A stretch of DNA of 64,000 bases from Shimia sp. Alg240-R146. GTDB lineage: Bacteria > Pseudomonadota > Alphaproteobacteria > Rhodobacterales > Rhodobacteraceae. Of the stretch, positions 47,357 through 54,266 are shown in pieces. The translations under genes were made by a program, and so were the position numbers. Position 1 is the first letter of the stretch; every line of letters begins with the position of its first letter. Under the pieces are notes generated by a model that saw only the letters and a list, made by a program, of their open reading frames with translations, did not search any database and was not told the origin of the DNA. The stretch is from contig NZ_CAMZOK010000001.1 in the NCBI RefSeq assembly GCF_947331465.1, forward strand, positions 620,001-684,000. Reading direction: 5' to 3'.

Positions 47357-48202
47357 ATGGCAAAGGTTCTGTACGAGAAAGATGACCGGATCGGGCGGAT
47401 CACCCTGAACCGACCTGAAGTGATGAATGCCATCGACGATGATCTGCCGCGCGAACTGGCGGCGGCGGTGGCAGAAGCCGACCATGATCGCGACGTGCAC
47501 GTGATGGTCCTGTCCGGCGCAGGAAAGGCATTTTGCGCAGGCTACGATCTGGCCCACTACGCCGAGGGCAACGGCCCCAACAAGGTGGTGCAGGACATGC
47601 CCTGGGACCCGATGCAGGATTTCCAGTTCATGTGGGCCAACACGCAGGCCTTCATGTCGCTCTTTCGGGCAATGAAGCCGGTGATATGCAAGGTACATGG
47701 GCACGCCGTGGCGGGCGGCTCGGATATCGCGCTTTGTGCAGACCTCACGATCATGGCGGACACCGCACAGATCGGCTACATGCCCACGCGTGTCTGGGGC
47801 TGTCCGACCACAGCGATGTGGGTGCACAGGCTGGGGCCGGAAAAGGCTAAGCGCATGATGTTCACGGGTGACAAGATAACCGGCGTCGAAGCCGCCGAGA
47901 TGGGGCTAGTGCTGAAATCTGTGCCTGACGATCAGCTCGATGCCGAGGTCGAGGCGCTGGCCGCCCGGATGGCATCCGTGCCGATCAACCAACTGGCCAT
48001 GCAGAAGATGGTGATCAATTCCGCCGTAGAGGAAAAGATCAACCAAACACAGCGCCTTGCCACAGTGTTCGATGGCATCACCCGCCATTCACCCGAAGGT
48101 ATGAACTTCAAAGCCCGCGTGGAGCAAGCCGGCTGGAAACAGGCAGTGCAGGAACGGGACACCGGGACCTTCGACTGGACTAGCAATAAGCCCTTCGACT
48201 GA
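47357..48202 (+). CDS. Crotonase-superfamily protein with altered catalytic residues
   Basis: The 281-residue enoyl-CoA hydratase/isomerase-like protein has the oxyanion-hole blocks AGKAFCAGYDLAHY and HGHAVAGGSDIALCADL. At the position of the first catalytic glutamate (GGGCE in standard hydratases) it has Asp (GGSDIAL). At the second (QPE) it has Thr (IGYMPTRVWG). It is therefore probably not an ordinary hydratase; isomerase, lyase or thioesterase chemistry is possible. It is the last gene of the operon, 2 bp after the ALDH gene. Confidence 0.82.
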   Translation: MAKVLYEKDDRIGRITLNRPEVMNAIDDDLPRELAAAVAEADHDRDVHVMVLSGAGKAFCAGYDLAHYAEGNGPNKVVQDMPWDPMQDFQFMWANTQAFMSLFRAMKPVICKVHGHAVAGGSDIALCADLTIMADTAQIGYMPTRVWGCPTTAMWVHRLGPEKAKRMMFTGDKITGVEAAEMGLVLKSVPDDQLDAEVEALAARMASVPINQLAMQKMVINSAVEEKINQTQRLATVFDGITRHSPEGMNFKARVEQAGWKQAVQERDTGTFDWTSNKPFD

Positions 48203-48563
48203 CAAAAACCGCGAATTATTTGGAACCAACCGTTCGCGTTGGCGTGCCAAATTACGACAAAGCCCCGCCGTCCGAGTATAGGATAGGGAAAACTCGGTGC
48301 GCTCCGAACGAATGGCGGCACTTCTCGTCGCGCGGAAGCCACGAGCCGATGCATGCGCGGCAGTTTTTCCGCTGCGAGCGCGTGCAGCATAAAAAACGAA
48401 CTCACAGGATGGGCTCTAACCCGCCATTCCGTGCAATCAGCCGCTCGTACTTTGTCGAGGCTCCGTTTCTCGCCTCCGCGTTCGGACGCGGTGGTCTTGT
48501 CTACCAATTGCGCGCGGGGCTGTGATTGGCTAGGACAGAGCATCACCAAACGGAGAGCCTGTC
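48203..48563. other. Gene-free 361-bp border between the cassette and rppH
   Basis: This holds no convincing gene. Open frames on both strands show no known domain and are Arg/Pro-rich. It also contains no terminator that I can find after the crotonase stop. It may be a remnant from the insertion that separated ctpA from rppH. Confidence 0.4.
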
Positions 48564-49046
48564 ATGACGCCTGAAGAGATCGCCAAGCTACCTTATCGCC
48601 GCAATGTCGGTGTGATGTTGGTGAATGCTGACGGGCATGCCTTTGTCGGACAGCGCCTCGATAGCGAGGTGGCCGCGTGGCAGATGCCTCAGGGAGGGAT
48701 CGACAAAGGGGAAACCCCACGCGATGCGGCTTTGCGTGAACTGGAAGAAGAGACCGGCGTGTTGCCTGATCTGGTGACGGTCGAGGCCGAGAGCGCGGGT
48801 TGGGTGGCTTATGATCTGCCGCATGACATCGTGCCGCGCATCTGGAAAGGGCGCTATCGCGGGCAAGAGCAAAAGTGGTTCCTGATGCGGTTTCACGGAA
48901 GCGATGATCAGGTGAATATCGCGGTTGATCACCCCGAGTTTTCGGAGTGGCGCTGGCTGGCGGCCGGGGATCTTGTGGACAACATCGTGCCCTTCAAGCG
49001 CGCGGTCTATGAACAGGTTCTGGCGGAGTTTGGCGACCTTTTGTAG
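48564..49046 (+). CDS. rppH: RNA pyrophosphohydrolase (Nudix)
   Basis: The 160-residue Nudix enzyme strips pyrophosphate from mRNA 5' ends or cleaves dinucleoside polyphosphates, initiating mRNA decay. The Nudix box is [23 protein letters not shown], residues about 42-64, in the RppH/IalA context [22 protein letters not shown] and WQMPQGG. GGAGAGCC precedes the ATG. In relatives it follows ctpA closely; here 7.8 kb intervene. The tRNA-Arg gene lies 87 bp downstream. Confidence 0.92.
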   Translation: MTPEEIAKLPYRRNVGVMLVNADGHAFVGQRLDSEVAAWQMPQGGIDKGETPRDAALRELEEETGVLPDLVTVEAESAGWVAYDLPHDIVPRIWKGRYRGQEQKWFLMRFHGSDDQVNIAVDHPEFSEWRWLAAGDLVDNIVPFKRAVYEQVLAEFGDLL

Positions 49047-49133
49047 GGCGTCACAGCGACTGCAACATGGGCTTGTCGGGCGCAGAAAAGGCCGATGACA
49101 AAATCAATCGGTGAAGATAGAACATGACCCAAC

Positions 49134-49210
49134 GGCCCCGTGGCTCAACTGGATAGAGCAGCCCCCTCCTAAGGGGCAGGTTGCAGGTTCGAATCCTGCC
49201 GGGGTCACCA
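49134..49210 (+). tRNA. tRNA-Arg (anticodon CCT)
   Basis: GGCCCCG at the 5' end pairs with CGGGGTC before discriminator A (49207) and CCA (49208-49210). The anticodon stem GCCCC/GGGGC closes a loop CTCCTAA with anticodon CCT, reading AGG. The T arm is CAGGTTCGAATCCTG. Its 3' half is the attachment site of two integrative elements, and the gene remains intact. Confidence 0.95.
49164..49210 (+). repeat. attL, inside the tRNA gene
   Basis: The 43 bases from CCCTCCTAAGGGG (49164) to GGGGTC (49206) recur exactly at 56166-56208. The next base differs (A here, G there), then CCA matches again. The repeat spans the anticodon loop to the 3' end, a usual crossover region for tyrosine integrases. Confidence 0.93.
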
Positions 49211-49365
49211 AAAACACCTGAAAAATATGGCTTATTTACAGGACGTTGTGCGGAAGCGTGCATAAAGTCCCGTGAGCTTTTGCGGCGAAATCGACTGAAA
49301 CGGCCGATTTCTCGTACAAAACCTGTACAAAATTCGCACGTTTGTGCGTATTTCGGGGGCCAATC
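49211..49365. promoter_or_regulatory. Left end of the element: arm sites and inverted repeats
   Basis: GTACAAAA occurs twice (49314-49321 and 49325-49332), 11 bp apart. GTACAA pairs also occur near the right end (56098 and 56113), so they may be integrase arm sites. GAAATCG/CGATTTC and CGCAC/GTGCG inverted repeats also lie here. The region must also hold the promoter of the 49366 gene. Confidence 0.45.
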
Positions 49366-50223
49366 ATGAGCCGCCATAGCTTTGATCCCGAAATCGCCGG
49401 ACGTGTTGGCCTGAACGCGGCGGTGATTTTCCAGAACATCGTATTTTGGATCGAGAAGAACCAAGCCAATCGCCGTAACTTTCGAGACGGGCGGTATTGG
49501 ACCTACAACTCGATCTCGGCCTTTGGTGAGTTGTTTCCTTATCTGAGTGAAAAGCAGATCCGAACAGCGCTCGAAAAGCTGGTCAGCGCAGAGCTGATCA
49601 TAAAAGGCAATTTCAGCGATGATCGCTATGACCGGACCTGTTGGTATGCTCTGGGCAACTCCATTTGCCCAAATGGGCAAATCGATCCGACCGAAAGGGA
49701 AAATGATGCATTTGCCCCTGAGGGCAAGCCATCTGCCCCAGAGGGCAAATCCTATAAGAACAGATATAAACCATATCAAAAACCAAATCCTTCGCACGCG
49801 AAGGCGGCGGTGGAGGATGAAGCTTCTGAAAAAATTTTGTCAGCCTATCCGGAGGATCGCATTCGCGGCAAAGCGGTTTGCCTTTCACAAATCCGCCAAG
49901 CGTTGGCCGACGGAGTGGATGCCAAAGACCTCGAGGGCGCCGTGCGGGCCTATGCATCCGAAAGCGAAGGCTTCACCCGCTCCAAAGTGTGTTTCTCCGA
50001 CAATTGGTTCACGTCTGGCCGTTGGTTGAAATACCTTCACGATGTTGAGGAGGCGCGAGAAGCAGGCAAAGCCAAAGAAGCCGAACTGCTGAAAGGCTTG
50101 GCCGACTGGGTCACGGACAAGCACCCCCTTTGCCGCCATATCACGCCCGGCCAAGTAACCGCTTTGCTGGCCGCAAACCTGGTCAGCCCTGCTGAAATCG
50201 AGGCGGCGGGGCTCAGAGCATGA
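49366..50223 (+). CDS. Winged-helix DNA-binding protein, putative replication initiator
   Basis: The 285-residue protein has an N-terminal winged-helix region (GRVGLNAAVIFQNIVFWIEKNQANRRN; LFPYLSEKQIRTALEKLVSAELIIKGNFSDDRYDRTCWYAL) of the kind found in phage and plasmid replication proteins. A hydrophilic linker (about residues 100-165) has near-repeats CPNGQ, APEGKP and APEGKS, encoded by DNA palindromes. The helical C-terminal domain is Asp/Glu/Lys rich. By analogy with phage replication genes whose origin lies within the initiator, it may both encode and contain replication functions. ATG at 49366 follows CGGGGGC; ATG at 49342 is less likely. It overlaps mobC by 4 bp. Confidence 0.65.
   Translation: MSRHSFDPEIAGRVGLNAAVIFQNIVFWIEKNQANRRNFRDGRYWTYNSISAFGELFPYLSEKQIRTALEKLVSAELIIKGNFSDDRYDRTCWYALGNSICPNGQIDPTERENDAFAPEGKPSAPEGKSYKNRYKPYQKPNPSHAKAAVEDEASEKILSAYPEDRIRGKAVCLSQIRQALADGVDAKDLEGAVRAYASESEGFTRSKVCFSDNWFTSGRWLKYLHDVEEAREAGKAKEAELLKGLADWVTDKHPLCRHITPGQVTALLAANLVSPAEIEAAGLRA
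49663..49749. repeat. Three iteron-like TTTGCCC-N4-GGGCAAA palindromes inside the 49366 gene
   Basis: ATTTGCCC AAAT GGGCAAAT (49663-49682), TTTGCCC CTGA GGGCAAG (49711-49728) and TCTGCCC CAGA GGGCAAA (49732-49749). The last two have centres 21 bp apart, about two helical turns, and the first two 47 bp. They encode a linker, not a folded domain. They are candidates for initiator binding sites. Confidence 0.6.
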
Positions 50224-50690
50224 GTGCGACCGATCCCAACAAAGAGCAGAGAGCAAGGTTACCCACCGATTACATCGGCGGGACTTGTGAGGGGCGGCAA
50301 GCCTCCCCTTCAAACCCCAACCAGACGCGCGCAAGCGGCGTCAAAGAGGGCCTTTCAGAGAGCGTGATCTTTCGATGCACCCCGTCGGAAAAGGCAGCGC
50401 TTGTGGCCAAATCGCACGCCGCTGGCCTGCCCAATGCCACGTTGATGCGTGAGGCCTTGGGGCTGACTGAGGCACGTCGGCGCAAGCCCGTCCCCCGTGT
50501 TGACCCGAAGCTGACCTTTGCGATTGCCCGCGTCGGCGGCAACCTCAATCAGCTCTCCCGCTGGATCAACGGTGCGGTCAAGTCCGGCCGCGCGAGCCAG
50601 ATCGATGCGCTCAAGGTCGCGACACAACTGGTGGTCATCGAGCGGCAGATGGCGCAGATCGTGGCGGCGCACACAGGCGGCGGCGAATGA
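50220..50690 (+). CDS. MobC/MbeC-like relaxosome accessory protein
   Basis: The 156-residue protein has a ribbon-helix-helix-like start after a variable N-terminus (VIFRCTPSEKAALVAKSHAAGLPNATLMREALGL) and the MobC-type block DPKLTFAIARVGGNLNQLSRWINGAVKSG. Such proteins bind oriT and help melt DNA for the relaxase. Its first 40 residues are poorly structured and are encoded over a hairpin that is an oriT candidate. It overlaps the initiator-like gene and the relaxase gene, each by 4 bp. Confidence 0.85.
   Translation: MSATDPNKEQRARLPTDYIGGTCEGRQASPSNPNQTRASGVKEGLSESVIFRCTPSEKAALVAKSHAAGLPNATLMREALGLTEARRRKPVPRVDPKLTFAIARVGGNLNQLSRWINGAVKSGRASQIDALKVATQLVVIERQMAQIVAAHTGGGE
50285..50313. other. 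Candidate oriT hairpin inside the 5' end of mobC
   Basis: AGGGGCGGC (50290-50298), AA, GCCTCCCCT (50301-50309) form a stem with one C/T mismatch, flanked by TTG (50285) and CAA (50311). It lies in the non-conserved 5' coding part of mobC. ColE1-type origins of transfer lie upstream of mbeC, and here the overlap leaves no free space there. Position and structure are the only support. Confidence 0.3.
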
Positions 50691-52243
50691 TCATCTCGTT
50701 CTTCTCCACCGGCACTGGTGGCGGTGCAGCTCCCGTAGACTACCTGACAGCGCGTGAAGTTCTGGCCTATGACGAGAACCGAAATCTGATCCGTGATGAC
50801 AACGGCCAGCCGCAAACCAAGATCCGCGACCCGCTGCCCGAGGTGCTGCAAGGCAATCCCGATCAGACCCGCTACCTGATCGATGCGAGCCCAAACAAGT
50901 GGAGCTACACCGCAGGCGTGATCAGCTTTGCCGATAGCGATGATCCCAGTCCCGACGCCCAGCAAGAGGCCATTGAGCTATTTGAGGCTCTGGCCTTTGC
51001 TGGGCTGGACAGGGATCAATACGATTGCCTTTGGGTGCGCCACTCGCATGAGGGCAACATCGAGCTGCACTTCTGTACGCCACGCCTTGAGCTCAGCACC
51101 GGCAAGGCGCTGAACATCGCACCGCCGGGGCATGAGCACGCCTTTTCCGGCCTACGCGACCTGTTGAACAAGACGCACGGTTGGGCAGACCCTTTGGCCC
51201 CAGAACGCGCCCGCGAAGTGCGGGCGACGATTGAAGCACCGACGCGCGCGCAAGGTCGTGAGGCGCTGCACGATTGGATCCTCGATCAGATCAGCGTCGG
51301 CACCATTACTGACCGAGCCAGCATGATCGACGCACTCACTGACGCAGGATTCGAGATCGCCCGTGCCAGTAAGAATTACATCACCGCCCAAGACCCCGAC
51401 ACCGGTGAGCGCTGGCGATTGAAAGGAGAGATTTTCCATGACGACTGGCAAGCCGAACCGCCTCGCCGAGAAATTGAACGCGGACCTGGAGACAAACCGC
51501 AGCGACCACGCCGCCTTGATGGCATCTCAGCTGGAGAGCTTCAGGAGCGATTTCAGCAGCATTGCGACCAGCGCGCTACATACAATCGAGACCGATATCA
51601 GGTTCTTTCTGAGCGACAGCAGGAGCGAGTTGGAGAGGCGGAGCGAGACGATCAGGCGCTGGTTGACGATCTCACCCTGGGTGATCGTGGCGATGGTCTC
51701 ATCCTGGATCGCGACAGTGCTGATCGCGAGTTGGTTTTGGACGGGCTTGTTCACGCGCTCGGAGATGACGAGGCTTGGCCTGACACGGATCGAACAGGCT
51801 GGGCAGACATGGGTGACGCTGGACCCCGACCGGACCGAATTGAAGACCTGCACCATGGCCGGGACGCCGGTCATCTGTATCGAGATCAAGGAACCCTAGA
51901 TGACACAGACCCTGACAGCATTGGAACGCGAATTGCTCGCATCCGTCGAGCGGTTGGTGACGGCCTGCGAGAGCTCAGCCAAGGAATTGCTCGCCTTGGA
52001 GAAACGCTCGACCAGCAGGATCGAAAGCAAGGTGAATGGCTTGGCGCATTGCGTGGCGCTATTGATGAAATCACATCTCATGTCCGTCACCACATTGGCC
52101 GACTTGCTGCGCGAGGAGCAGAATTACGCGACGCTGCAGGCGGGGTTAGAGACCAGCTGGAAACTAGCGAAAGACGCCGAGAAGCGGCTGAAAGAGAGTT
52201 AGACGCGAGAGATAGCCACCGCAGCGCCGGACATTCGCTTTGA
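50687..52243 (+). CDS. ColE1 MbeA-type relaxase
   Basis: The 518-residue relaxase cuts and carries one strand at oriT. The N-terminus MIISFFSTGTGGGAAPVDYL, the RYLIDASPNKWSYTAGVISFAD block and DQYDCLWVRHSHEGNIELHFCTPRLELSTGKALN follow the plan I recall for ColE1 MbeA. The last stretch is where MbeA has its HEN metal signature (H..E.N); here it reads H..E.H. The region to about residue 250 is relaxase, and the rest is a charged helical tail. Two other genes are nested in the tail in a different frame. It is preceded by mobC. Confidence 0.88.
   Translation: MIISFFSTGTGGGAAPVDYLTAREVLAYDENRNLIRDDNGQPQTKIRDPLPEVLQGNPDQTRYLIDASPNKWSYTAGVISFADSDDPSPDAQQEAIELFEALAFAGLDRDQYDCLWVRHSHEGNIELHFCTPRLELSTGKALNIAPPGHEHAFSGLRDLLNKTHGWADPLAPERAREVRATIEAPTRAQGREALHDWILDQISVGTITDRASMIDALTDAGFEIARASKNYITAQDPDTGERWRLKGEIFHDDWQAEPPRREIERGPGDKPQRPRRLDGISAGELQERFQQHCDQRATYNRDRYQVLSERQQERVGEAERDDQALVDDLTLGDRGDGLILDRDSADRELVLDGLVHALGDDEAWPDTDRTGWADMGDAGPRPDRIEDLHHGRDAGHLYRDQGTLDDTDPDSIGTRIARIRRAVGDGLRELSQGIARLGETLDQQDRKQGEWLGALRGAIDEITSHVRHHIGRLAARGAELRDAAGGVRDQLETSERRREAAERELDARDSHRSAGHSL
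51438..51899 (+). CDS. MbeB-like mobilization protein nested in the relaxase gene
   Basis: The 153-residue product is read entirely within the relaxase gene in another frame. The N-terminal 70 residues are a charged helical stretch (RLAEKLNADLETNRSDHAALMASQLESFRSD). A membrane segment follows near 80-105 (WVIVAMVSSWIATVLIASWFWTGLF), and a small polar domain ends IEIKEP. AAGGAGAG precedes the ATG. ColE1 has mbeB and mbeD inside mbeA in the same way. Its long, domain-like, ribosome-sited frame supports a real gene. Confidence 0.75.
   Translation: MTTGKPNRLAEKLNADLETNRSDHAALMASQLESFRSDFSSIATSALHTIETDIRFFLSDSRSELERRSETIRRWLTISPWVIVAMVSSWIATVLIASWFWTGLFTRSEMTRLGLTRIEQAGQTWVTLDPDRTELKTCTMAGTPVICIEIKEP
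51900..52202 (+). CDS. MbeD-like mobilization protein nested in the relaxase gene
   Basis: The 100-residue product starts directly after the stop of the MbeB-like gene, in the same frame, and lies inside the relaxase gene. It is almost wholly helical and rich in Leu/Glu/Lys (TALERELLASVERLVTACESSAKELLALEKRSTSRIESKV), without a membrane segment. Position and character match ColE1 mbeD, whose product aids mobilization or entry exclusion. The ATG overlaps the TAGATG junction, so translational coupling is likely. Confidence 0.68.
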   Translation: MTQTLTALERELLASVERLVTACESSAKELLALEKRSTSRIESKVNGLAHCVALLMKSHLMSVTTLADLLREEQNYATLQAGLETSWKLAKDAEKRLKES

Positions 52244-52459
52244 TCTTATTGCAATTTCTGACGTGGTTCGAAGGTCTTTAGCAGGAACCCTGAATTCGAT
52301 CTTCAGCAAAACGCTGCATGTATGCGATTTCCTTGGGGGGGGGGCGCAGCGGAGAAACCAGTCATTCGCGAGCCTGCGAAGGATGGCCGTGTTGCGGACT
52401 TCACAGACATTAAAATCAAAGCCAGCAAACTCCGGTTCCGATGCAGCGCGCACCCGCAT
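52203..52459. other. Gene-free stretch with a ten-base G tract
   Basis: After the mobilization genes, this 257-bp stretch has no convincing ORF. It holds ten consecutive G residues at 52335-52344 with TTT before, a length-unstable tract if real. Its position is downstream of the relaxase and convergent with the membrane-protein gene. Confidence 0.4.
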
Positions 52460-52930
52460 CTATCCACCAGCTCTGGCAGGCCCGGGTGGGAACCTAACCG
52501 CAAGAAGAACTCCCAAAGCCAACACGAAGACATGAGGAAATGCGGTTTTGAGCGCTGCAGACGCCCAAGCAACCGGAGAAAACTTTAACTCTGCAAAGGC
52601 TGTCGTCCAACCCAGATTTACACCGTAGCTATGCGGCCCTGCGACCGTGCAGTCGGGTATGCCTTCAAGATAGTCGATCCTTGCAAGATAAGCCTCTTGG
52701 TAAAGCTTCCAAAGCCCATCTAGGCCCCAAAAGGGCAAAGCGCAAAGCGCCGCGGACCAGAGCAAGACCTTTCCTTGAGCGCCGAGCTTTTCAGAATAGA
52801 CCGCGAAGATTGCCGCGAGGGCGACTGTGACTGACCACCCTTTGAGGGTAAAACTAAACGTATTGAAACCTTCATAGGTGTTGATGAGAAATTCGTACTC
52901 ATTCCAAACAAGGTCACAGACATCAGGCAT
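52460..52930 (-). CDS. Small membrane protein of unknown function
   Basis: The 156-residue product is not a family I recognise. Three membrane stretches can be seen: around residues 28-48 (LKGWSVTVALAAIFAVYSEKL), 54-72 (VLLWSAALCALPFWGLDGLW), and near the C-terminus (VFVLALGVLLAVRFPPG). An N-terminal aromatic helix (DLVWNEYEFLINTYEGFNTFSF) precedes them. It stands 130 bp downstream of the HNH nuclease gene on the same strand, so it may belong to the same cargo. Confidence 0.6.
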   Translation of the reverse strand: MPDVCDLVWNEYEFLINTYEGFNTFSFTLKGWSVTVALAAIFAVYSEKLGAQGKVLLWSAALCALPFWGLDGLWKLYQEAYLARIDYLEGIPDCTVAGPHSYGVNLGWTTAFAELKFSPVAWASAALKTAFPHVFVLALGVLLAVRFPPGPARAGG

Positions 52931-53061
52931 GTTGCATTTTCTCTTTATTGCGGAGCTCTATTTCCACGATAACTGACCTTCGTTCACAATGCAGCATCGG
53001 TTAGTCTGGGCTCTTTCCGGCCGTTAGCTGCGTTTTGCACCAATGTCCGCACTGAGTATCG

Positions 53062-53961
53062 TTAATGCTTGAAACAGTTCTCTCTGTGCCAATTCACAAA
53101 TTCCGCCCTTGGCCGGTTGGCGAGGCGGTCCGGCACCAAGATCTTGCCGGACGCGTTGATCATCGATGTCACGGCTTCGATGTCGTTGCTCTGACGGGAA
53201 ACCAGAATAGTCAGGTCGTCAGCTAAACCAACGAGACCGCGATCAAACATCCAATGCGCAGTTCCAGACAGGGCGAGCCCGTTGCTGACGATGTCGGGGC
53301 CGTCATGCTCTACAGGTCTGATATGAGCGGCTTCCACTTCGGCACGGCCGCCGCCATTGATCAGACGCAAACCAGTGATGGCGCAGCGCTCGCCGTAGGC
53401 GCGCAGGACGTTCTTTCTGAAATTACGATCGCGAACCGCGCGATTGGTCAGCTGGTTGACGCGTTCTCGAGCGGGCATGTGTTGGAAAGGTGTTTGAGCA
53501 TCTTGAAACCCTGGCATCTGCATCGTGTCGCCCACGCGAGGCAGGATGTCCTCATCTCGTCCAAGGCCACGTTCGACTATTCGGGCAAAGTCTTCAGCTG
53601 AAAGGGTTCTTACTGCGGCTTGCGCGCGTCCGGATATCTTGCCTTGATCGTTCAGCAATCCTCTTTCGATGATTGAATTCTCGTCCCGGAATGAAACAGG
53701 GTCGCCGAAATCAAGATACGTTCCTAGCTCGATCACCGCCAAGAACATGTCCTGCTTCCTAGGATCCGGAATGATCTCCTGGACCTTGGCGACAGCGAAG
53801 TAACCTTTGGTCTCTTTGACTTTGCTTGGCTCCAGGTAGACGATCCAATCCCCTTCGCACTGTTGGGCGCGAGAGAGGTATTGCTTGGGAAACTGATACC
53901 GCTCAGAGGGAATGTCGTCGTAGATCGAGTCGCTGCGATGGATGAAGATGCCGAAAGCCAT
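53062..53961 (-). CDS. HNH endonuclease with EVE/PUA-like N-terminal domain
   Basis: The 299-residue product has an N-terminal region (MAFGIFIHRSDSIYDDIPSERYQFPKQYLSRAQQCEGDWIVYLEP...GYFAVAKVQEIIPDP) resembling small beta-barrels of the EVE/PUA group that read modified bases. Its C-terminal HNH domain is of the HNH_2 type, residues about 195-265: CAITGLRLINGGGRAEVEAAHIRPVEHDGPDIVSNGLALSGTAHWMFDRGLVGL. This layout is what I expect of a modification-dependent restriction nuclease, so anti-phage defence is likely but inferred. The small membrane-protein gene lies 4 bp upstream and the XRE gene just before that, all in one operon. Confidence 0.78.
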   Translation of the reverse strand: MAFGIFIHRSDSIYDDIPSERYQFPKQYLSRAQQCEGDWIVYLEPSKVKETKGYFAVAKVQEIIPDPRKQDMFLAVIELGTYLDFGDPVSFRDENSIIERGLLNDQGKISGRAQAAVRTLSAEDFARIVERGLGRDEDILPRVGDTMQMPGFQDAQTPFQHMPARERVNQLTNRAVRDRNFRKNVLRAYGERCAITGLRLINGGGRAEVEAAHIRPVEHDGPDIVSNGLALSGTAHWMFDRGLVGLADDLTILVSRQSNDIEAVTSMINASGKILVPDRLANRPRAEFVNWHRENCFKH

Positions 53962-53965
53962 CGGA

Positions 53966-54262
53966 TCACCTGCGTTGTAGGCGTTCCAATTTTCGATCGG
54001 CCGCGCGTAGGGTCAGCACCGCACCTGTCAAAAATGGAAGTGCCAAGCCCGCTGCAGCGATTGCGAAAATCATGATGGCGGCCAAAACCGAGTATTCGGC
54101 GGTCTGTTGTGCCAATGATAGTCGCCCCAAGCCGATCAGGTAGAACACACTGGTTCCCAGGAGGATCAGGTAAAGCGGTCCAAAGGGTTCAATCATCTCA
54201 CGACGGGTGCGCTCCAAAACTGAGTGCCTCAACATGTTCCAGCGTTTGCTTGCTTTGTTCAC
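53966..54262 (-). CDS. Small two-helix membrane protein
   Basis: The 98-residue protein has two clear hydrophobic segments (YLILLGTSVFYLIGLGRLSL; YSVLAAIMIFAIAAAGLALPFL) and basic ends. No known family is recognised. It is 4 bp after the XRE gene and 4 bp before the HNH gene, so it is translated from one mRNA with both. A membrane partner or immunity-like role is possible. Confidence 0.65.
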   Translation of the reverse strand: MNKASKRWNMLRHSVLERTRREMIEPFGPLYLILLGTSVFYLIGLGRLSLAQQTAEYSVLAAIMIFAIAAAGLALPFLTGAVLTLRAADRKLERLQRR

Positions 54263-54266
54263 CCGA

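Noticed and set aside
42023..48202. A standard DMSP demethylation cluster (dmdABCD)
   Set aside because: There is no acyl-CoA dehydrogenase (DmdC), the crotonase lacks the needed glutamates, and the transferase sequence differs from DmdA as I recall it.
47932..48549. 205-codon minus-strand frame across the crotonase end and border region
   Set aside because: It overlaps the crotonase gene antisense and its free part has no recognisable domain; it might be a remnant but cannot be supported.
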